DNA from: a virus
Reading direction: 5' to 3' (one strand)
Virus record (IMG/VR): IMGVR_UViG_3300031857_000342
Coordinates: 1 to 46,905 of that record
Length of the DNA stretch: 46,905 nucleotides
A program made the position numbers and the translations under genes. The notes under the pieces were generated by a model. That model was not told where the DNA came from. It worked only from the letters and a program-made list of their open reading frames with translations, and searched no databases. Positions 41,997 to 46,905 of the stretch are shown here, in pieces (the first letter of the stretch is position 1; each line of letters begins with the position of its first letter).

Positions 41997-42992
41997 TTAA
42001 GAAGAAATTTTTATCAATTCATTTCTAATATCTTCAAAAACATCTTGCCATTCACCGAATTTTTTTTGTCTAAATAGTGTGACTGAATCGTACCATTTAC
42101 TTTTTTTATCAGGAAAGGACCAAATATAGTATGGTAAAACTGGTATAACTATCCATGTTGGTTTTCCCATAGCTGCGGATAAATGAGCAATAGAAGTACA
42201 TGATGTTATTACTAAATCTAAATCTGCTATTATATTCATAGTATCAATCCATGTTGTCATTTGGTCACGCATATCTGCAAATGGAAGACCATCTATTGTA
42301 TTCTCATCTCTTTGAAGTGAATAAAATGTGGTATTGGGTACGTTATGTAAATTGGTCATAAACTCTGGTGTAAATCTTCGATATTGTTCATGTTCAAATT
42401 CTGAAGATCCGCTCCATCGAATACCAACTTTAATATTTTCAGGATTTGAAAATAATTTTTTTCTATTTTTTGAAAATAAATAAGGTAATCCATTTAAATC
42501 TTCATACTCTAACCCCAAAATATAAGCAGCTGACATTGCAGGAATCCAATAATCATAATGAATACTTGAAATAGCAGAATTATCTACACAGATAAACCCA
42601 TGATCGGAAAATAATGATTTCAATTCCGGTGAACATGATATTAAAACCCTTGCACCCAATTTTTCAAACTGTTTAGCAAAACGAAAATTTATTATTTGAT
42701 CCCCATAACCACCCTCACATCTGAACAGTAGTGTTTTGTTTTCAAGTGATTCATCTTTCCAAATTTTTCCAGGTATAGCGGGTGATCCAAATACACCTAT
42801 AAATCTGCCATAATTTAAATGTTCAAATCCCTTTTTAAGATTACCACGTCTCATTTCATGCCACCCTAAATTAAATAGAACACGGTAATCATTTTGAGGT
42901 TGATTGCGAAGTATTTTTTCACTTTCATCTAAATTACCACATATAGCCGCATTCAATGCAACATCAAGTGGGTGTATTTCTTTATCATTCAT
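41997..42992 (-). CDS. TPR/glycosyltransferase-like protein
   Basis: A 331-residue protein. The first 70 residues look like one or two TPR-type helical repeats (NAAICGNLDESEKILRN, FNLGWHEMRRGNLKKGFEHL). The rest resembles a glycosyltransferase of the GT9/heptosyltransferase-like fold fused to TPRs: FRCEGGYGDQIINFRF (about 91-106), IKVGIRWSGS (about 187-196), and DLVITSCTSIAHLSAAMGKP (about 259-278) followed by W and SKWYDS with a terminal VTLFRQ element. It could glycosylate fibres or other virion proteins, or modify host surface sugars, and may use products of the RmlB pathway. The ATG has AAGG seven bases upstream. Confidence 0.72.
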   Translation of the reverse strand: MNDKEIHPLDVALNAAICGNLDESEKILRNQPQNDYRVLFNLGWHEMRRGNLKKGFEHLNYGRFIGVFGSPAIPGKIWKDESLENKTLLFRCEGGYGDQIINFRFAKQFEKLGARVLISCSPELKSLFSDHGFICVDNSAISSIHYDYWIPAMSAAYILGLEYEDLNGLPYLFSKNRKKLFSNPENIKVGIRWSGSSEFEHEQYRRFTPEFMTNLHNVPNTTFYSLQRDENTIDGLPFADMRDQMTTWIDTMNIIADLDLVITSCTSIAHLSAAMGKPTWIVIPVLPYYIWSFPDKKSKWYDSVTLFRQKKFGEWQDVFEDIRNELIKISS

Positions 42993-43013
42993 ACCAAAAC
43001 CTTTATGTTATTA

Positions 43014-44180
43014 TTAAGAACGTATAGCGTGCATATGATTTCTGCCTGCCATTATTTTAAGCCACGATGTTGAACTACCAACCTGCACAGGACTAGATCT
43101 AGTTGTTGTGTTGCCTAAACCCAATTCTCCGTTAAAGTTTGCTCCCCATGTCCAAATCGTTCCATCCGTCTTTATTGCGATTGAGCATCCACTTCCGGCG
43201 TCTACATTTGCCCAATTGGTAGCTCCAAATGGTCCACCAACTTGAACAGGAGAAGTTCTTTGTGTAGACGTACCATCACCAAGAGCACCATTATTATATC
43301 CCCACGACCAAAGTGTTCCATCGGTTTTTACGGAAAGAGAATGACAAAAATTTGTTTGACCCTGTGAAGCTGCAACATATTTCCAATTAGTTAATGATCC
43401 TACTTGAACTGGACTGGATCTATCTGTGGTGTTGCCACTACCTAAATTACCATTTGGATTATCGCCCCATGTCCAAAGAGTCCCATTTGTTTTTACTGCG
43501 AGTGTAAAATAATTACCACCCGCTATTTCAGCCCAATCAGTTAATAATCCAACTTGTCTTGGTGATAGAACACCACTACCACCAGTTCCAGATGATATTC
43601 CATGTCCAGTTTCACCAGCGGTATTTGCGCCCCATGCCCAAAGTGTTCCATCTGTTTTTATTGCAAGAGAGTGGTTTGCACCAGCAGAAATTTTTGCCCA
43701 ATTTGTGTGTGATCCAACTTGAACTGGAGATAATGTAGTCGATGTATTACCTATGCCTAATTCACCATTTCCGTTATATCCCCAAGACCATAATGTGCCA
43801 TCAGTTTTTATTGCTAATGTGTGATTATTTCCCGTTGATACTTTACTCCAATTAGTTAATGTACCAACTTGAGTCGGGGAATATCTTACTGAAGTATCAC
43901 CTAACCCTAACTCACCATATGTATTATCACCCCAAGACCATAATGTTCCATCATTTCTAATACCCAAACTATGAATATCTCCCGATGTAATTTCAGTCCA
44001 AATTGCTGTTGATCCAACTTGAACTGGACTGGATCTATACGATGTGTCTGACAGACCTAATGCACCCGTATCATTTCTCCCCCATGAAAAAAGATTATAT
44101 CCAGGTGGTGGTGGGGGTGGTTCATATCCACCATAGCCCGATTGTAAAGCGGCTGCAAATATTAAATTATTACTTATCAT
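43014..44180 (-). CDS. RCC1-type seven-bladed beta-propeller protein
   Basis: A 388-residue protein with seven RCC1-like repeats of about 50 residues, each with LWSWGxNxxGELG, then SPVQVGS, a W, and HSLAIKTDGT. The N-terminus (MISNNLIFAAALQSGYGG) has a short hydrophobic part and then a PPPPPP linker. Repeats occur at intervals of about 150 bases from 44110 to 43030. RCC1-like propellers near collagen-like fibres are seen in other environmental phages and could be receptor-binding heads. The ATG has GAGG eight bases upstream, 21 bases after the fibre stop. Confidence 0.85.
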   Translation of the reverse strand: MISNNLIFAAALQSGYGGYEPPPPPPGYNLFSWGRNDTGALGLSDTSYRSSPVQVGSTAIWTEITSGDIHSLGIRNDGTLWSWGDNTYGELGLGDTSVRYSPTQVGTLTNWSKVSTGNNHTLAIKTDGTLWSWGYNGNGELGIGNTSTTLSPVQVGSHTNWAKISAGANHSLAIKTDGTLWAWGANTAGETGHGISSGTGGSGVLSPRQVGLLTDWAEIAGGNYFTLAVKTNGTLWTWGDNPNGNLGSGNTTDRSSPVQVGSLTNWKYVAASQGQTNFCHSLSVKTDGTLWSWGYNNGALGDGTSTQRTSPVQVGGPFGATNWANVDAGSGCSIAIKTDGTIWTWGANFNGELGLGNTTTRSSPVQVGSSTSWLKIMAGRNHMHAIRS

Positions 44181-44201
44181 ACCGTAAACCTCTATAATTT
44201 A

Positions 44202-46905
44202 TCATAAACCACCCGCAACATCATCTGCCACTACCAATCCTAAATATGCACCACCTTGATCGAATGTAGTGAAGACAAACACACTAGCATTTCCAAGTGT
44301 AGAAGGAAGAGCAGGTGCCCCACCTGGCCAATAAATTTTTGAATCCCAAGCGGCTGCCCTAGCACTTCCATCACCAATTACTATCAATGTGAAACTCGCA
44401 GCGGTTCCTGCTGGTGGATCATTACTTGTTGTAAATGATGTTACATTCCCATCTAATGTTACTCTGAAAACTGGACCATTTTCTAGATTAAATGTAACCA
44501 CCCCACCTACACCATTTCCTGTAACGGTTAATGTTGTCATTTTTTCATCAGGACCTACTATTACCGGTGTTCTTAATTCACCAGGACTACTCAATGATAT
44601 AGAACCAACAACTGTCAACAAACTTCCATTGAATGATAAATTACTTTCAGCTACCGCTGCATTTGCCGTACCGTCTGATGTTAATAGTCTGTCATTGGAT
44701 GGACTTGATATACTACTAAATCCTGTTCCCGATGTTCCTGATGAACCAGTGACAGTTATACCACTCGTTCCTGATGATCCATTTACAGTTATACCACTCG
44801 TTCCTGAAGTTGCGGATGTTCCAGCGGTTCCTGACGAGCATGGTATGCAAATACCACTACTACCCGAAGAACCCGATGAACCTGACGTTCCCATAGTTCC
44901 TGCATCGCCACTAGTACCACTTGAGCCTGATGTACCTGAAGAACCTGCTATACCGTCTGTTCCTGATGTTCCCGCAGAACCATTGGTTGCAGAAGTTCCT
45001 GATGAACCCGAAGTACCTGACGTTCCTGCGGAGCCGTTAGTTGCCGAAGTACCCGATGACCCTGAAGTGCCTGATGTGCCGTCTGTCCCTGAAGTTCCAC
45101 GTGTTCCTGAAGAACCTGATGTTCCTGCGGATCCATTAGTTGCAGAAGTTCCTGATGAACCTGAAGTACCTGAAGAACCGTTTGCTCCTGTTAATCCAGA
45201 TGTTCCAGACGTACCACTTGATCCAGAAGCACCAACATTTCCAGTAATACCCGATGAACCTGAAGTACCTGAAGAACCAGCAATGGTTATACCTGAAGAA
45301 CCTGATGTTCCCGCAGAACCATTAGTTGCAGAAGTTCCTGATGTTCCCGCAGAACCATTAGTTGCAGAAGTTCCTGATGAACCTGAAGTACCCGATGTGC
45401 CGTCTGTCCCTGAAGTTCCACGTGTTCCTGATGTTCCCGCAGAACCATTAGTTGCAGAAGTTCCTGATGAACCTGAAGTACCTGAAGAACCAGCAATGGT
45501 TATACCTGAAGAACCTGATGTTCCCGCAGAACCATTAGTTGCAGAAGTTCCTGATGTTCCCGCAGAACCATTAGTTGCAGAAGTTCCTGATGAACCTGAA
45601 GTACCCGATGTGCCGTCTGTCCCTGAAGTTCCACGTGTTCCTGATGTTCCCGCAGAACCATTAGTTGCAGAAGTTCCTGATGAACCTGAAGTACCTGAAG
45701 AACCAGCAATGGTTATACCTGAAGAACCTGATGTTCCCGCAGAACCATTAGTTGCAGAAGTTCCTGATGTTCCCGCAGAACCATTAGTTGCAGAAGTTCC
45801 TGATGTTCCCGCAGAACCATTAGTTGCAGAAGTTCCTGATGTTCCCGCAGAACCATTAGTTGCAGAAGTTCCTGATGAACCTGAAGTTCCTGAAGTACCA
45901 TCTGTGCCTGATGTACCTGATGTGCCGTCTGTACCTGAAGTTGCGGAAGTTCCTGATGAACCTGACGATCCTGATGTTCCAGCTGCAGTAGATAATGTGG
46001 TTACAATATATGAGTAATGTAGTGTACCTTCAGTGTAAAATTTAATAGTTCGGGTTTGGTTATCATTGTTATTGGCATATATGTCAACTATTATTCTATC
46101 TGTCAAATCTAAAGTTTCTGATGTTGCTACGGCATTTATTTTTATCTCTACAGGTGTTGTATTATTATTAGACCAACCTATTTGTGTTGTATCCGATGTA
46201 AATAATGTTGTTTTTACACCACCCGTTGTGTATTTTGAAACAACGTAGTATATGTCTATATTATCGTTTACAGCAGCCTTTGTAAAATATACATAAGCGT
46301 GCCATAATCCATTTGGTACAACAACCACACTTGGATCGTTAGCATCGGTTAAAAATCCACCATCAACTAAGACGCCCTGTTGATTAGCTGTTAGATTAAC
46401 AGTGATTGTCTGTTCCGCTGATACTGTTGTTGATTTACCCAATTCCTTATAATCACCGATGCCTTGAGAAACTGTATAATTGAATAGGTAGTTTTTTCCA
46501 CCCGATATACCGTCTATTCCAGAAGTCCCAGCAGAACCATTGGTTGCAGAAGTTCCTGAAGTTGCTGAAGTTCCTGATGAACCTGATGTGCCGTCTGTAC
46601 CTGAAGTTCCACGTGTTCCCGATGAACCTGAAGTTGCAGAAGTTCCTGAAGTACCATCTGTGCCTGATGTACCTGATGTGCCGTCTGTACCTGAAGTTGC
46701 AGAAGTTCCTGAAGTACCATCTGTGCCTGATGTACCTGATGTGCCGTCTGTACCTGAAGTTCCACGTGTTCCCGATGAACCTGAAGTTGCAGAAGTTCCT
46801 GAAGTACCATCTGTGCCTGATGTACCTGATGTGCCGTCTGTACCTGAAGTTGCAGAAGTTCCTGAAGTACCATCTGTGCCTGATGTACCTGATGTGCCGT
46901 CTGTA
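44202..46905 (-). CDS. Collagen-like tail fibre/structural protein, 5'-truncated by window edge
   Basis: The frame is open from the window end to the stop at 44202, about 900 visible residues. The N-terminus lies outside; a TTG at 46442 is internal and not the start. Visible parts in order: a collagen-like stretch of GTSGTDGTSG type triplets (46905 to about 46515); a beta-rich globular domain (about 46500-45965; VSQGIGDYKEL, GLWHAYVYFTK); a long second collagen-like region (about 45960-44730) with exact DNA repeats; and a C-terminal domain (about 44730-44202; NDRLLTSDGT, FNLENGPVFRVTLDGNVTSF, SKIYWPGGAPALPSTLGNA). GXX triplets and a C-terminal beta domain typical of trimeric fibres suggest a long host-contacting fibre. 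It is followed by propeller, glycosyltransferase and chaperone genes. Confidence 0.85.
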   Translation of the reverse strand, partial: TDGTSGTSGTDGTSGTSATSGTDGTSGTSGTDGTSGTSATSGSSGTRGTSGTDGTSGTSGTDGTSGTSATSGTDGTSGTSGTDGTSGTSATSGSSGTRGTSGTDGTSGSSGTSATSGTSATNGSAGTSGIDGISGGKNYLFNYTVSQGIGDYKELGKSTTVSAEQTITVNLTANQQGVLVDGGFLTDANDPSVVVVPNGLWHAYVYFTKAAVNDNIDIYYVVSKYTTGGVKTTLFTSDTTQIGWSNNNTTPVEIKINAVATSETLDLTDRIIVDIYANNNDNQTRTIKFYTEGTLHYSYIVTTLSTAAGTSGSSGSSGTSATSGTDGTSGTSGTDGTSGTSGSSGTSATNGSAGTSGTSATNGSAGTSGTSATNGSAGTSGTSATNGSAGTSGSSGITIAGSSGTSGSSGTSATNGSAGTSGTRGTSGTDGTSGTSGSSGTSATNGSAGTSGTSATNGSAGTSGSSGITIAGSSGTSGSSGTSATNGSAGTSGTRGTSGTDGTSGTSGSSGTSATNGSAGTSGTSATNGSAGTSGSSGITIAGSSGTSGSSGITGNVGASGSSGTSGTSGLTGANGSSGTSGSSGTSATNGSAGTSGSSGTRGTSGTDGTSGTSGSSGTSATNGSAGTSGTSGSSGTSATNGSAGTSGTDGIAGSSGTSGSSGTSGDAGTMGTSGSSGSSGSSGICIPCSSGTAGTSATSGTSGITVNGSSGTSGITVTGSSGTSGTGFSSISSPSNDRLLTSDGTANAAVAESNLSFNGSLLTVVGSISLSSPGELRTPVIVGPDEKMTTLTVTGNGVGGVVTFNLENGPVFRVTLDGNVTSFTTSNDPPAGTAASFTLIVIGDGSARAAAWDSKIYWPGGAPALPSTLGNASVFVFTTFDQGGAYLGLVVADDVAGGL
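45277..45915 (-). repeat. 213-bp exact tandem repeats in the fibre gene
   Basis: The segment starting at the GITIAGSSG codons recurs at spacing 213 bases (CAATGGTTAT at 45281, 45494 and 45707 on the plus strand), the first two copies being apparently identical and the third diverging into further short repeats. The length is a multiple of three, so gain or loss of a unit keeps the frame. Confidence 0.9.
46589..46905 (-). repeat. 63-bp and 153-bp repeats in the N-terminal collagen-like region
   Basis: GTACCATCTG recurs at 46651, 46714, 46804 and 46867 on the plus strand: a 63-base spacing within each pair and 153 bases between pairs. Both lengths are multiples of three. The repeats run to the window edge and probably beyond. 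Confidence 0.85.

Noticed and set aside
44389-46017. A 542-codon plus-strand frame rich in Pro, Glu and Val
   Set aside because: It is the antisense of the collagen-like fibre repeats; repeat DNA with few stops keeps the opposite strand open. No binding site or family similarity.
44202-46442. Start of the fibre protein at 46442
   Set aside because: That position is a TTG inside an uninterrupted frame that continues to the window edge through a further collagen-like stretch; the true start is outside.
45277-46905. CRISPR-like array
   Set aside because: The repeats are in-frame coding repeats with no unique spacers; they encode Gly-X-X triplets.
1-46905. tRNA genes, integrase, transposase or attachment sites
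   Set aside because: I saw no cloverleaf-like segment in the gaps, and no recombinase or transposase motif in any supported frame.

Overview
The window is a 46.9 kb, AT-rich, almost gap-free late (virion) module of a large contractile-tailed phage of the T4 type. Every gene I can support lies on the minus strand, so in transcription order the region is read from position 46905 down to 1. The diagnostic set is T4-like: large terminase (gp17), portal (gp20), prohead protease (gp21), scaffold (gp22), major capsid protein (gp23), neck and tail-completion proteins (gp13, gp14, gp15), tail sheath (gp18), tail tube (gp19), gp26/gp51-like proteins, a tape measure and baseplate proteins. The host cannot be read from the sequence. 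Collagen-like GTSG-type fibres, a phage bS21 and a recurrent ATATTTAT promoter-like element make an aquatic or Bacteroidota-type host plausible, but this is inference. Most starts nevertheless have a clear Shine-Dalgarno sequence (AAGGTG, GAGGTG or GGAG).

Layout in transcription order. (1) 46905-41480, adsorption module: a collagen-like fibre running off the window edge, a seven-bladed RCC1-type propeller, a TPR/glycosyltransferase and a tail fibre assembly chaperone. (2) 41477-36075, accessory and probable lysis genes: a nucleotidyltransferase-like/HExxH metalloprotease fusion, a Cys-rich protein, a holin-like protein, two small basic proteins of a widespread phage family, and a probable spanin pair. 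No endolysin was recognised. (3) 36066-26342, packaging and head: terminase, portal, three core or hypothetical proteins, protease, a DUF3008-like protein, bS21, scaffold and capsid, closed by a strong terminator. (4) 26235-18813, neck and tail: a membrane GAF-like protein, PhoH, gp13, gp14, gp15, a coiled-coil protein, sheath and tube. (5) 18707-1, tail assembly and baseplate: an RmlB sugar-nucleotide enzyme, the gp26/gp51-like pair (probably joined by a frameshift), tape measure, a 2892-residue repeat protein with an OmpA-like domain, a LysM protein, and a hub-like protein leaving the window.

The genes work as an assembly line: protease and scaffold mature the capsid, terminase fills it through the portal, neck proteins join head to tail, and tape measure, tube and sheath build the tail on a baseplate that appears to carry two cell-wall-associated folds (LysM and OmpA-like). 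The most unusual items are the giant repeat/OmpA baseplate protein, the bS21 gene inside the head operon, the nucleotidyltransferase-metalloprotease fusion, the putative frameshift before the tape measure, exact 213-bp repeats in the fibre gene, and an ATATTTAT element in ten intergenic gaps. No tRNA, CRISPR array, insertion sequence or integration gene was seen, and no gene-free stretch exceeds 150 bases.
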